Below, one piece after another: positions 47,011-58,680 of a stretch of DNA of 64,000 nucleotides. The position numbers and the translations under genes were made by a program. Where the stretch lies: positions 70,756,333 to 70,820,332 of the forward strand of contig OX419756.1 of NCBI GenBank assembly GCA_948567375.1, read 5' to 3'. The notes beneath the pieces were generated by a model. That model was not told the DNA's origin, did no database searches, and saw nothing but the letters and a program-made list of their open reading frames with translations. Source of the DNA: Lunularia cruciata (Eukaryota > Streptophyta > Marchantiopsida > Lunulariales > Lunulariaceae). The first letter of the stretch is position 1. Each line of letters opens with the position of its first letter.

Positions 47011-48541
47011 GAAGGGATCTTGGTGTAGAGTTGACTGAAACTCGTTTGGACCTTCGAGTCAATTGATACCATTGAAATTGCCGCTGTGATGAGAGGAAGA
47101 TATTTCAAATCAGGTCATCGTGATAAAGCATCAAGGGTGACATGGAATTGACCTGATTTGTACTCAAGTTTGATGTCATACAATTGGAGTTGTTCCTCCC
47201 ATTGATGATGTCGACTCTTCATGTGTTCCAAGTGTAAGGTCTCCAACAATGGATTGTGATTAGTTCACATGATCACTTGTTTCCCCAAGAGATAATGCCT
47301 CCATACCTTGGTGGCATATACCATTGCAAGTTGTTCCCGATCTCAAGTAGAGTAATTTCTTTCAGCTATATTTAGTTGGCAAGACACAAAGCAATAAGAT
47401 GTAGTTCATCTGGAAATTCCTATTGCAACACAACTCCAATTCCAAAGTTAGAAGCATCAAAATCAACCACACAAGGTAGTTGAGGATCATATGGTTGAAG
47501 AATGGGTCTTGACGACACCATATGCTTTAACTTCTGGAATGCTTCTTCATGCTTGGTGGTCCACTTGAAGCTTGAGTTCTTTCCCAAGAGTTCAATCAAT
47601 GATGTAGCCACATGAGCATAATAGTGGATGAACCGTTGGTAAAAACTGGCCAATCCATTAAATGCTTGTACTTTTGTAACATCCTTCGGGGTAGGCCAAT
47701 CAGTAATGGCCTTGATCTTCTCTTCTCCATCTTGATTCCCTTTGATGAGATCTTATGACCCAAGAAGGTAACCTCCTTCTGCCAAAAGGTACATTTCGAC
47801 TTCTTGCAGTAAAAGTTCCACTAACGTAGTCGTCTTAGGACTTCTCGCACATGATTCACATATTTTGTCTCTATCTTGCTATAGATTAAGATATCATCCA
47901 AGAACACCACCACGGACCAATCCAATAGTCCATCCAACACCCGATGCATCTGATCCATGAAGACTTTAGGAGCATAAGTGAGTCCAAAAGGTAGAACTCT
48001 CCACTCAAAATGCCCATACCTTGTGCAAAAGGCAGTCTTTTGCACATACTCTCTATCAATAGGAATTTGCCAATAGCCGTTACAAAGATCCAACTTAGAA
48101 AAGTAGCGTGCTCTACTTAGTTTATCAAGCAAGTCATCGATCCAAAGCAAGGGATATGCATTCTTCACAATTTTCTTATTGAGCCCACGATAATCAATAT
48201 AGAAATGAAGTCCTCCATCCTTCTTTGGAACAAATAGTACCGGTGCTCCCCAAGGAGAGGTACTATTTTGTATGAAGTCCTTCTCCAACAACTCTATAAG
48301 TTTGCAACTCCTCCAACTCCTTTGGTGAGAGCCGATAGATTGGTCTACTCATTGGAGTACTCCCTAGCAATAATTCAATCCTGAAGGGCATACCTTGATC
48401 GGAGGGTAATCCCTTTGGCAGATTATTTGGAAACACATCCGCAAACTCCTTAACTATCCGATCAACCATTGCTTTATGAGGCTCTTGGTCCTTTGCAGAT
48501 TGTTCTTGTGCAATCGGCTTGATCCACATTGCAAATACAGA
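47011..48541 (-). pseudogene. Element H reverse transcriptase and RNase H
   Basis: RT fingers: GAPVLFVPKKDGGLHFYIDY and YPLLWIDDLLDKL. Palm: YFSKLDLCNGYWQIPI, RYGHFEWRVLPFGL, VVFLDDILIYSK (47821-48291), with both YxDD-type aspartates present. Connection: ASFYQRFIHYYAHVATSL. RNase H start: VVDFDASNFGIGVVLQ (47420-47653). A frame change near 48290 separates the N-terminal part (48291-48541), which reads ADVFPNNLPKGLP and YRLSPKELEEL. Downstream RNase H is broken by stops. Confidence 0.85.
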
Positions 48542-48781
48542 CTTATCTTCCTCCAAAGCTTGCTCTATGGTTGTTTCATTAACAAACTTCCCTTCCAAGG
48601 ACTCATCTCTCTCTTCCAAGCGTGCTCCATGGTTGCCTTCTTGGCAAACTTCTCATCTTGGGACTCATCTCTCTTCCAAGCTTGCTCCTTGGTTGCCTTC
48701 CTGGCAAACTTCCCATCTTGGGACTCATCCCCTTCCAGATTCACTCTACGGCTACCTTCCTGACAAACTTCCCATCTTGGG
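48542..48781 (-). repeat. Four-copy 60-bp in-frame repeat between H protease and RT
   Basis: Four tandem 60-bp units encode a charged 20-residue repeat on the minus strand, typified by SQDGKFARKATKEQAWKRDE (middle copies). The outer copies are more diverged (first unit ...KFVRKVAVESEW..., last unit SLEGKFVNETTIEQALEEDK). The period of exactly 60 bp keeps the frame, although one later indel breaks it. It lies in the linker between protease and RT. Confidence 0.8.
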
Positions 48782-49220
48782 ACTGATTATTCTTAGGTGT
48801 CTCACTCAGAGGTGCCAAACAACCTAATAAAAAATTCTTACCTTGGTGTTGTACTTGAATTTGTCGTTGGGTCCAATGGAATTGAACTTTATGACGTTCA
48901 AGCCAAGGTAGACCCAGGATGATATCATAGTGTAAAGGTGCCACTACAAACCTCATACGCTCCAGATACTCCTTCCCAATCTTGAAGGTAACAAGATGTG
49001 AGGTGCAGAATGTAGAACCCTTTCTACCATCCGCCATCATCAAACTACTTCCAATCACTGGTTTGATAGGAATACTCAATTCCTTTGCTACTTGCATAGA
49101 CACGCAATTCTTTGAACTTCCAAAATCAACCAAAATGCTACAACCCCGCTTAGATATCGTACCTTGCAAGTGAAGCAAACTTACATATGTCAATCCTTCA
49201 ATCCTATTGGAACTAATCAA
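48782..49220 (-). pseudogene. Element H protease
   Basis: The retropepsin-like frame shows SILVDFGSSKNCVS, where the catalytic DSG has become DFG. Further on it shows YDIILGLPWLERHKVQFHW, the usual Ty3 protease end (DVILGMDWL). Collinear with gag upstream and RT downstream. Confidence 0.8.
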
Positions 49221-49249
49221 GCTCCTAGTAGGCGGCTCAAAATCTCCTA

Positions 49250-50153
49250 TTGAGATTCCTCATTTCCCTGATCATTCTGCTCCACAACCTCCACTTGGGC
49301 AACTTGTCGAGGTCGTCCATTTTTGAGTGGACATTCAGCAATGCAATGCCCCAATTGGTGACAATAAAAACAACCACCATTTTGTTGCAAATTTCTCTCT
49401 ATCTTCTGTGCCAAGTGGTCTTCATTAAATGGTATCAATCTCCATTGGTGTTGGCTCCTCCACCTATGTGTAGTGTATTGGTAGGCTCTGTGGAGGTCAA
49501 GGTCAAGACCAAGTTGTTGCCACCAAGGAATCAAAACGTTCGGCCAACCGCATGGCTTCTTCCAAGTGTTGTGGCTCTTGCTTGGTTACCTCTAATTTGG
49601 TTCTCGCCTTCAATCCCCTCACAAATTGATCTAGAGCTTCACCTTCCAATATATCTAGAATTTGCATGATGGTGTTTTGGAACTATGTGATGTAACTTCT
49701 TACAGAGCCAATCTGTTTCAACTCTGCCAACTTATCTCGTGCAGCCCGTGTGGCATTTATAGCTTAGAACCGACTAATTATTGCGCTCTTGAATTCTGCC
49801 CATGTCAAGATTGGTACAACAATTTGTTGTTCCGCTCTCTCTACTTGAAATCTCCACCATAGCTTTGCTACTCCATCCAATTGGCTAGAAGCCAAGAGAA
49901 TCTGTTTTTGCTCGTCTTGTAGATTGGTAGCTTCAAAATAACATTCACAATCAAATACAAAATTCTCCATTGCATCCGGAAAATTATTGCCTTCAAATAC
50001 CTTGGGTTTAGGAAATCTGATCCGATCTTCTCCTTCTCAAATTGGTGCTCTCTCCACTTGCTCTTGTCGTCGAAGATCTCGTTCATCCAACAATCGAGTA
50101 AGGTGCTCAATTTGTTGCTACATAACAAGGATAACATTAGGTATTGCCGCCAT
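49250..50153 (-). pseudogene. Element H gag
   Basis: Starts at the ATG at 50153-50151 (MAAIPNV). Coiled-coil-like QIEHLTRLLDERDL is followed by the capsid region (DAMENFVFDCECYFEA, GVAKLWWRFQVE, SAIISRF) and a CCHC knuckle CFYCHQLGHCIAEC at about 49372-49331. Several stops lie in between. Confidence 0.8.
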
Positions 50154-50411
50154 GGTTGCTACTCTATCACACCACTCCCAATCTATCTAATTTATTAATA
50201 CATAGAAACAGCATGTCCACCGTTCTCAATAAGTTACAATCGGAAGCACCAAGGGTTCCTCAGATATGGTGATCATATGCAGAAAATCTTGTCCAAAGTG
50301 TGAGGTGATGAATTGTGTGAAATGATGCTTGGGTAGTATTTGGATGCAAAAATACCAATGGTTTGGTGGAAGTGGATCTGGTGGTCCATAAATTCCATCC
50401 ATCTCATTCTT

Positions 50412-50423
50412 GCTCTGATACCA
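50412..50423 (-). other. Element H primer-binding site
   Basis: Minus strand TGGTATCAGAGC, a perfect 12-base match to the plant initiator-Met tRNA site, one base inside the 5' LTR. Confidence 0.9.
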
Positions 50424-50424
50424 A

Positions 50425-50847
50425 TGTAAAAGACCAAATCCGATGAGAGAAATAAGAGAATGGAAACTCACATTGGGACATTTGAATGAGTGAAACTCCA
50501 AATGCCTAGCATGAGCTTTGGCTTTGGTATTTATAGGTAGCATACAAGGCCCTTGAGAAGCTTTTCAAGAAGCTTCTTCAAGCCGCTTTCTTAGAGTGCA
50601 AGCCAAGTTAACTAGGAAGCTTCAAGAAGCTTCCTTCTAGAAGCCGCCTACTTGGCGTGCAAGCTAAGCTAGTTGGAAGCTTCTAGAAACTTCCTTCTAG
50701 AAGCTACTTAATTGAGGTGCAAGCTAATCTAGCCGGGAAGCTTCCCAAGAAGCTTCCTAGATACTTCTGGAATATTCTAGGCTAATTTGTCTTATGTGCT
50801 ACTTCGTAAGCCCGACTAACTATGATGCTAAACTCCATATTGTTACA
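50425..50847 (-). repeat. Element H 5' LTR
   Basis: 423 bp. TATA box as in the other LTR (minus strand of TATTTATAGG at about 50528). Heat-shock elements GAAgcTTCtaGAAacTTC at 50676-50693 and TTCtgGAAtaTTC at 50765-50777. Confidence 0.9.
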
Positions 50848-51132
50848 AGGCCACTCTCACTCTCATACTTTGTAGCATATTTTAAATAGCATGTGTCCAT
50901 TGCTCTATAGAGGGCAGTGGCTAGTGCAATCCATAGGAGAGCAATCACAACTAGGTGATGCTTCTTTGGATCCTCTAGTTTCATAGCTCGGATATTGTAG
51001 GTGTTGTAGGGCAGATTTCTCATATAGACTATATTGGGGCTTAGCCATATTTTACCTTTTTTGTCTCTCCCTTGTATGGCTTGATGTGGTCTTCCTTTCA
51101 TGTTTTCTACTCAGTCGCCCTTTTCATTTATA
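50848..51132 (+). mobile_element. Element N 3' UTR, continuing after H
   Basis: Begins CCACTCTCACTCTCATACTT, continuing N from 45181. It carries the tail blocks GCAATCCATAGGAGAGCAAT, GCAGATTTCTCATATAGACT and TTGTCTCTCCCTTGTA, and ends CCTTTTCATTTATA. The same blocks recur at 54290-54602, 55335-55425, 56203-56347 and 58430-58680. Confidence 0.8.
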
Positions 51133-51140
51133 CATCATGT

Positions 51141-54070
51141 TAATTCTTACATTAACATAATATACATCTACCAAAAACCACCCTTGAATAAGGATCTCTT
51201 CAACAAAATATCAACCAATGGCATAGAACAATAAATTTGGGATTTGATTGTGATTTGCAAACTGTCCATCAATGAGAAGTATTATATGATCTAGGATCTC
51301 CCGTCCAAAGCCTGCCCAATCAATACATCGGTCCAACAAATATTAGGAATTCTAAAATTGAATATGATAAATTATATAAACATGTGAAAAGAATCCAAGA
51401 GTGGCATATATCTCTTACTCATATTAAATTAAGTGAAAAATAAATATGCATATCATATCTATCAAAGCAGAATTCTTAATGAAGTTTTAAATTCTGTTTT
51501 GGATTTATGTTATGAAGGAGAACTAATACAAAGTGTTATATTATTTTTCTCATTGTCTAATAATAGTGTTAACTATAGGTTATGTAATATATAATGTAAA
51601 GTTATGACTAAATGCTTTTCTAAGTTTTTATTCATACAATACCTATTACAATTACAATTTCTTTCAAAAGAGCTTCAAATGAAGTAATATGATAGCCTGT
51701 CCCACAAGAAACTAATAAATCAAATGAACAAGGTCATCATGTTTGAGGTAGATACTCCTTTTATTATTACTAATCAGAGTAGTAAACTTGTAAACATCAT
51801 TATCACTATTTTTGTAAACTTGAATATAATAATATTATATGATAAACAGGGAGAATTGAGGTGATCTATTTTATAATTATCTACTGTAATAAAAGAAACA
51901 TATCTTAAATTTCTATTATGTATATTTTCATCCATATAAAAAATTATATAGGCATACAATCCTCAATTATTTAAATCAAAATAATAATATAATTAAAAAT
52001 CTTAAACAAGAAACCGACGTAAATGTTCTTAAAACCAATATATTAAATACTTCTTTCAAATATTTACTTCCATAAATCTACAAACTTCCATTTATATTTG
52101 TAAGATTTAATCAAAAGGGTACTTTTACAACTCACTCCAATTGTAGTTATCATCTTTGCCATCCTTCCATTAGCTTTGATTACCTTTACCAATTTTTGAG
52201 TTCAAATAATGAATAAATAAATGTTTATTATATGTCTTTAATCTTTTTTTAACACTTCTCCTATTATGTTATAATATAATATGCATTAGTATGTTAACAT
52301 CACATAAAAATATAACCAAAATTTGAAAATGGATATAATACTACCAAAGCATAATTTCCAAGAAAATAAATACTTGGGAAAAAGAAATTTTATTTCAAAT
52401 AAATTTCCTTGAAAAAATTTATGAGTAAAATGGACTAGAAAGATACACTTAGGATAAAATAACAAGCTAACTGAGAACATCAAAATAACTGTCAATCAAA
52501 AAATTTATAAGAATTAACTTTTAGAAAGAAAAGAGCACTTTTAAACTGTTGTAAAGTGTTATTTTCTCTTCTAAAGTTCAAAGGATGTACTAATGTATTT
52601 AAAGGTTCCTAAAAATTGTAAAAATAATTTTTATATTTTCATTAACTTTTAATTTTAATAATAAAAATTAATTTTATAGAGGATTTTAAATACTAAAATT
52701 TTATCTTGAGGAAATAATAGAAAAAATACCAATTTCTTCAAAAAATAGAGCTACACAAAAGCCAACTCTATATAAATAACGGGAGGAAAAAATTTAAGAT
52801 TTTAGAAGGATCAAATATGTTTACATGCAAGATGAAAATAAAATTTTAGAAATTATTTACAATAAAATACTTATTATGGTCACTAGTCCTTTATCATTTA
52901 AAAACTGAATTCCAGTGTATATTATAACAAAAAACATTTTCATTTCTTTCAAATGTTGAATCAAGAGTTCAATGAATCTGAAAAATCTATCTTATTCTCA
53001 ATAAATTCTCAATAAATTCTGAATAATATTTCTCTAAGTATGTATATGATAAATTACTTTTAATCATATAGATTGTTTACAGCACATCACAATTTTAGTA
53101 GACTCCTTTCAAGGAGCAAAGGATGCTGTACTATAAAGCAACATCATCATAGAGAGTGGTAATAGGAATCTGTGAGGGTGATAACCAAATCAATGGACGT
53201 TAATTTCTCTCAAGCAAAGTCCACTGCTCAAAATGACCTCTTGCTCAACAAATAAATAATGAACTTATATTTAGAGTCAACTATATTTTCATGAAGTAGA
53301 TATTTATTCACAGTCAATCAAATATAAAACTTCAATATGGCGTATCTTTTAAATAAGAAGTTTTTGAATTAACTGGTACAGATAAAGTAATGTAGACACT
53401 TATTTGTATCCAAAGTGAGAACTATTTCTGAATTATTGAAAATAAGTCACATAACAAAAATAGGGATGCTCGGCTATAACTTTTTCTTTTATAGTGTATT
53501 CACTTATAAAGATCAATCATGCTTCTTGCTACATCCAATTTATTTATTATTGGCATCTGTTCATTCATGAATTCTAATATTAACATCCGGTTAATCATGT
53601 TCTTGATATCCAAACTCTAATCTTTCATACTAGAGAGATCTTTGCAGACTATTATCGAGCATTTATTATCGAGCACTAAGATATAGTGTTCCGAAGAAAT
53701 TAATTAGTCACAACCATTTCAATATAGCTTATAATGTAGTATTTATGGATTGGTTTCTTATTTCACTAATAATGGTACATTTTCTTTGTTATATTGCAAC
53801 TCTCAGGTTCATATATGCGACCAATAATAGTTTGATATCGTGAGTAAAGGAGTAATAATTAATGCTTCCCACTTGATCAACATAAGTTTTGAAACTATCT
53901 CGAATGAAAGAAAATAATAACTTAAAGTGGTTTTCTTATATCACATAATTCTTACCAAGGATGATTGAACACTAAGTTTTCTCTTTAGATATGGTATAAA
54001 AATTACTATCCAGTTTGATCATTCAAATTCCATCAAATTTAAAGAGTCACACTAGCAAGGACAAGTCCAT
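51141..54070. other. AT-rich intergenic region
   Basis: Extremely AT-rich, with no recognisable gene or transposon domain. The longest frames (61-69 codons) have no motif. Confidence 0.6.
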
Positions 54071-54083
54071 TATAAGAAAGTGA

Positions 54084-54602
54084 AGGAGTGCAGGAGTGAT
54101 TACCCATCCCTTGGATGGGTGGCAAGTGCAACAGCAGGTTTGCAAGGTCTCCAAGTATAGGGGCAAAGGTCACCAGCGAGGTCACCTCTTTGTTCCTTTA
54201 GTCTTTGAGTTATATGGAGCGATGGACACAGCGGTCGACACATTCGTGAGGGAGTGCACGAGAGCTTATCATGTTAGGCGCCGGCGGTACCACTCTCATT
54301 CTCACTCTCACTCTCATACTTTGTACCATATTTTAGATAGCGTGTGTCCATTGCTCTACAAAGAGCAGTGGCGGGTGCAATCCATAGGAGAGCAATCACA
54401 TTAGGTGATTTTTCTTCGGATGCTCCAATTGTTTGTAGACCGTACGACTTGCATAGCTCGGATATCTTAAGTGAGGTAGAGCAGATTTCTCATATAGACT
54501 CTATTGGGGTTTAACACAATTTTACCTTGTTTGTCTCTCCTTTGTACGGCTTGATGTGGTCTTCTCATCCTTTGGTTTTTCTACAAGGTCTCACTTTTCA
54601 TT
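54084..54602 (+). mobile_element. 5'-truncated N-family copy with 13-bp target duplication
   Basis: TATAAGAAAGTGA flanks both sides (54071-54083 and 54603-54615). The insert starts in the endonuclease region (SKYRGKG at about 54150; HLFVPLVFELYGAMDTAVDT) and runs through the tail to TTTTCATT. It is better preserved than N: the frame 54096-54404 is open across the endonuclease end. A short (TCTCAT/TCTCAC)n run lies at 54293-54320. Five-prime truncation plus a long duplication is the hallmark of target-primed reverse transcription. Confidence 0.85.
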
Positions 54603-55334
54603 TATAAGAAAGTGATGTCATTTCCCCTATCACCATATGACAAAGTGAATAAAAGGAATCAAGAATATGTTTCTTTCTTTACTTCCTTTTATCCTTATAA
54701 GAAGCTTAGCAGTGCGTATTGCTTATTGTCGCATCTTGACATTTGAAATGCAATTATATGATTAAAAAAGTTACTCGATAGAATGCAGACCTTTCAGAAG
54801 GATGAGAGTTTATAAAGTTCATTGATATGATGACCCTGAGTCTCTTTGAAACTTACTGATATGACCTTGGACATATCTATTCCACGTTAAGCAACTTAAC
54901 ATCCAGCCTCCGTGTGATATATATAATACAAAAGATGCTTATTAATACTTTTTGATTTGAATAAAAAATATTTCAATATGTATTTGGTGAGTCTTCTCCC
55001 TTTTTCTATTTCAGCGAAAATATGACCATAAATATTAATATTTGCTCCACTTGGAAACTAACGGAAACTATGCCTGCTATATAATATAGACCAGATAGGG
55101 ATAGTTTACGGGTATCTCAATCAATATCAAATATTCCTGTTCCTTCAAGATCAGAATACAAATCTCACATATTTTCTGGAATATCCAAATAAATAAAAAA
55201 TTTGATCTTGAGAACCACTTCAAAATTTCACCTGAACATTTTGTGAATTTATTCTATCATCACTAAAGTTTCAGAAGATTCCATTTAGAACAGAACCGAA
55301 ACCACCACACACATGGTATTATATTTCTGGCATT

Positions 55335-55425
55335 GCGAGACCGCGTAGAATATACGAAGGATGGGAAGACCCCATGAAGCCTTACAAGGGTGAAATGACA
55401 CCAATAGAGTCGAGATGCACACTAT
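55335..55425 (-). repeat. N-family 3'-tail fragment
   Basis: The complement reads GACTCTATTGGTGTCATTTC, then CCCTTGTAAGGCTTCATGG and GGTCTTCCCATCCTTCG, collinear with the N tail. No target duplication was identified. Confidence 0.6.
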
Positions 55426-56202
55426 TGAAGATTGATGTATCCGTGAACTTGGAATTCATGTATCCTCGGTCCTAAGTGAAGTCTACCGCCAAGTCTAGCG
55501 TGGTCTAAGTTTAGAAGGTTCTCCCGACAGAACGAATCGAGTTTTGGGCGGACTTCTGCCAACGACTGTTGAGACCTAGTTCTGTCTGACATTACATTAG
55601 CGAATAATATATTATAAGCAGGCGATAGTGCGTTCTGACTAATCTCAGAGCTTTCTTTAGGTGGAACTGACACCTGTCTTGCTTATTTGGAAGATGCTAA
55701 TGCTAATTTGGTGTCCTAGTGGAGGTAAATTAGCCACTAACTGTACAACGAACACGAAGCGTGTGTTTGGTTGGATTAAAGTATGGCGCTCATTCTGACA
55801 ACCTTACGGTGTGTAGGCAAAATCTAGACCTCAGTTACGAGTAAAATTTGGGTTGGTTATGCTGGTGCTAAGATAATGTGAACACTGAGAAAATCTGACG
55901 CACTTGCAAATTAAATTTTTAGGAGAAAAATGATTCTGACATACCTGAACGCAGTCTTATGTCGTTAGCATTATGTGTGAGCTGAATGCAGTTAGTTGCA
56001 GTCAAACAGTAGAAGTGGTGGAAGGTTTTTCTCTACTCGTGGACCATGGACTATGTCCATTTTCTGCTCCATCCCAATTATTGCAAGAAGGACATTCCCA
56101 CATCCAGTTAACTCTGCGGAGAAGCTATTGTGTACGTTATTTTAATTAAATATTGACGCCGCATTACTGCACATCAGTCAGTACCAAACTCACCGGTGCA
56201 AG
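55426..56202. other. Unassigned spacer
   Basis: Moderate GC, non-repetitive. An 83-codon minus-strand frame (55422-55673) overlaps the N-tail fragment at its end and has no recognisable motif, so no gene is called. Confidence 0.4.
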
Positions 56203-56347
56203 GGCGATCGCGGAGGAAAAACGAAGGACGGGAAGACCTCATCAAGCCGTACAAGGAAAGAAAAAAAAGTAACATAGAACTAAACCCCAATAGAGTCTAT
56301 ATGAGAAATCTACCTGATCGCACCTAAAATATCCTAACTATGCAATT
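56203..56347 (-). repeat. N-family 3'-tail fragment
   Basis: The complement carries TTGCATAGTTAGGATATTTT, AGATTTCTCATATAGACTCT, ATTGGGGTTTAG, CCTTGTACGGCTTGATGAGG and TCTTCCCGTCCTTCG in tail order. It is truncated on the 5' side. Confidence 0.7.
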
Positions 56348-58429
56348 CACCAATTATACATGCTGGTATCCCCATCTTTGAATTCATCTAAAGAAGGACC
56401 GTGACTAGTTTAGTCAATATTCAAGCAAATCATGTTTCCCTCTGTACTAGATCATCGGTTAGAAGCTATATATTACAGTATTACTATAGCAGCAGAAAAA
56501 ACTAGACACATGATATAAATAAATAGGAATCTATGATTTAGTGAATAAATAACAGATGAAATTGCTGTGGATGACCTAAGCAGCTGTCACCTGTTGGGAA
56601 GCTGGAAAACATCGTGAATTTTTATCAGAAAGTCATCTCTCTGCTTCGATATACCCGTCCTGACGATATTGATGACAGAGTGCATATTACTTGTATATTG
56701 TTGTCGTGCTTCTATTTTACAATGCACATATTTTATTCACCAGCTGCATTTTCGCTAGAGTTTTCCTTTTACGAAGTGAGAAAATTCATCTCTTTCTTCG
56801 TAAAATTTTCTCTCCAGGTTTTACTCCATTAACCGTGGCTACACACTTAACTTACCCGAAGTAAAAAGTTATGAGATAACCCTAAATACTGATTCGTTCA
56901 ATTCTTTTGAGGAGGCTACTTGATAAATCTTAGTTTAGTTTCCCTTCTCTACCCGGCAACCCTCTATATGCTATTCAACTTTGCAATTCATATTCTGCCG
57001 TAACCTTTAGATGAGCTAAGATCTCTCGTCAACGGCATTTTTCCTTTCACGACTATCGTTTAATAACACAACCTCGTTCAATAAACTCACTACGAAGGTA
57101 GACTACCCTCTTGGCCTTTGTTCCTAAAGAAATAAGAAAACAATGAGACATTGGTGGCATGTGAACGAGTAAAACCTTATCATTTATTCTCTAAAACTAC
57201 TCATATCCATCTTGATCGTCCCGTAAAGAGCAAGGTAAACAATTATTTACTTTCTCTTGTAAAGATGTTCGATTGTATGCTAATTTGGTGTGCATGTCTG
57301 GATAGCATTACGAGTATGTCAACTTCTTGGGATGAGTTTGCGAGTAAGAGACTGCATTAGTTAGAGCTCGTCCGTTCACGTGAAGAAGAGTTCGTCCTCT
57401 GCTGTCGTGATCCCAGTGGGGCTAGATAAAACAATAATCGTCATCTCGCCTATCATGTGATCAATTATGTTACAATAAAGAAAGCAGAAAATAGTGGATA
57501 TTTTATATAGGGCAAAGATTACCCAAGTTTAGCTCAGCCGTACTTTCCCCCATAGTGTCATAACCGTGTACTGACAAAGGAGGGAAGATAAGTGATTCCT
57601 TACTCGGAATGCGAGCAACAGCCCACTTGTATAGAGTGTTTCGACTGATCCCAGTTGAACTTCGATACATACCAGAAATTAGGACTTTTGCTTGGGGTAG
57701 GGTGTTGTTGTGGACCCAAGTGCGAGATTAGACCAGTTGTCATACTGCTCTATCCTCTGTATAGTAAAAGTAATGAGATTTCTAAAACACTCTGTCCACT
57801 ATTTTCGTGCCAACCAAACAAGGTCCAAATCTAGAGGGATAGATTGAGGAGAATGCTTTGATTGACTTTCGCGTAAAAGATTAAAATAAAACATGTTTGT
57901 TTTATATTTTTTATTCATTTCCTTTTGAAAGAGGTTCTTTAGAATTGGTTTTGCTTGACATTATATTGTAAGGCCGTGCCCGCTACTCTCGTATTTTAAC
58001 GTTTTTATATGATCCTAACGTAGAGGGACTTATCCCATAGGAGTAGTTTGCCTTTCGAGTGTGTCTTTCCTATTATGTTGATTTATTTCAAAAATATTTC
58101 GTACTAACCATTTTCCTCCTAAATCTTAGTCATGAGGCAAGTAAGCTCTCCTATTACTCATTAGTACACTGTCCGTAACATTGAATCTTTTAACTGATAT
58201 GGCCCCATTTAAATAATATAAAATTCCCAAAATTCTTGAAAAGTCAACAAACCCTCCACTGGATTCTACTTATCAAATTTAAGAAATAATTCTTATCTTT
58301 TTCTTTAAAACCAACAAGTGATAAAACTTCCTATTTGCCGTTAAATAAACGCTAAGAGAACTAAACCACTAGTAGACAAAAGTACGAAGACGGGTCTATT
58401 GTAGGACAGTGTGTGCCTGTTGTTGCCTA
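56348..58429. other. Unassigned intergenic region
   Basis: Mixed composition with short frames only (72 and 69 codons at 56614 and 57151), none with motifs. Nothing supportable was seen. Confidence 0.5.
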
Positions 58430-58680
58430 CTGAGGACAGTGGCTGGTGCGATCCATAGGAGAGCAATCCCATAAGGTGATATTTGTTCGGATGCTCTAGT
58501 TGTTTATAGATTGTCCGACCTGCATAGCTGGGATATTTTAGGTGCAATGGTGCAGATATCTCATTTAGACTCTATTGGGGCTTAGCCTCATTTTACCTTT
58601 TTCGTCTCTCCCTTGTAAGGCCCTTCTTTTTTCTACGTGGTCGGCCTTTCTTCCTAATAAAAAGAAGATGAAAAAGAACA
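58430..58680 (+). repeat. N-family 3'-tail fragment
   Basis: Starts at GAGGACAGTGGCTGGTGC and carries the tail blocks (ATCCATAGGAGAGCAATCCC, GATGCTCTAGTTGTTTATAG, ACTCTATTGGGGCTTAGCC) up to a TACGTGGTCGGCCTTTCTTC end. Confidence 0.7.

Larger units (their letters stand above)
45182..50847 (-). mobile_element. Element H: old chromovirus inserted into element N
   Basis: 5,666 bp, minus strand, with LTRs of 423 bp (5', 50425-50847) and 385 bp (3', 45182-45566), a perfect initiator-Met PBS, gag, pol with remains of a chromodomain, and a purine-rich tract before the 3' LTR. Flanks are AGACT (45177-45181) and AGGCC (50848-50852). These differ by two transitions, so they are probably a decayed 5-bp duplication. 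The surrounding N sequence continues on both sides as in the N copy at 54084-54602, confirming H landed inside N. Coding regions are broken many times. Confidence 0.9.
42214..51132 (+). mobile_element. Element N: non-LTR retrotransposon with restriction-like endonuclease
   Basis: About 3.25 kb of own sequence (42214-45181 and 50848-51132), split by chromovirus H. One decayed ORF carries an N-terminal CCHH finger, a reverse transcriptase and a C-terminal PD-(D/E)xK-type nuclease. That is the architecture of early-branching, single-ORF non-LTR elements such as R2/NeSL (family knowledge). The 3' end has no poly-A and stops at ...TTTTCATTTATA. Putative 8-bp target duplication CATCATGT. Many stops indicate an old copy. 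Confidence 0.75.

Noticed and set aside
48476..48827. Plus-strand frames with repeated Ser/Trp-rich peptides
   Set aside because: They are the antisense reading of the 60-bp tandem repeat in H pol; the sense frame lies between protease and RT.
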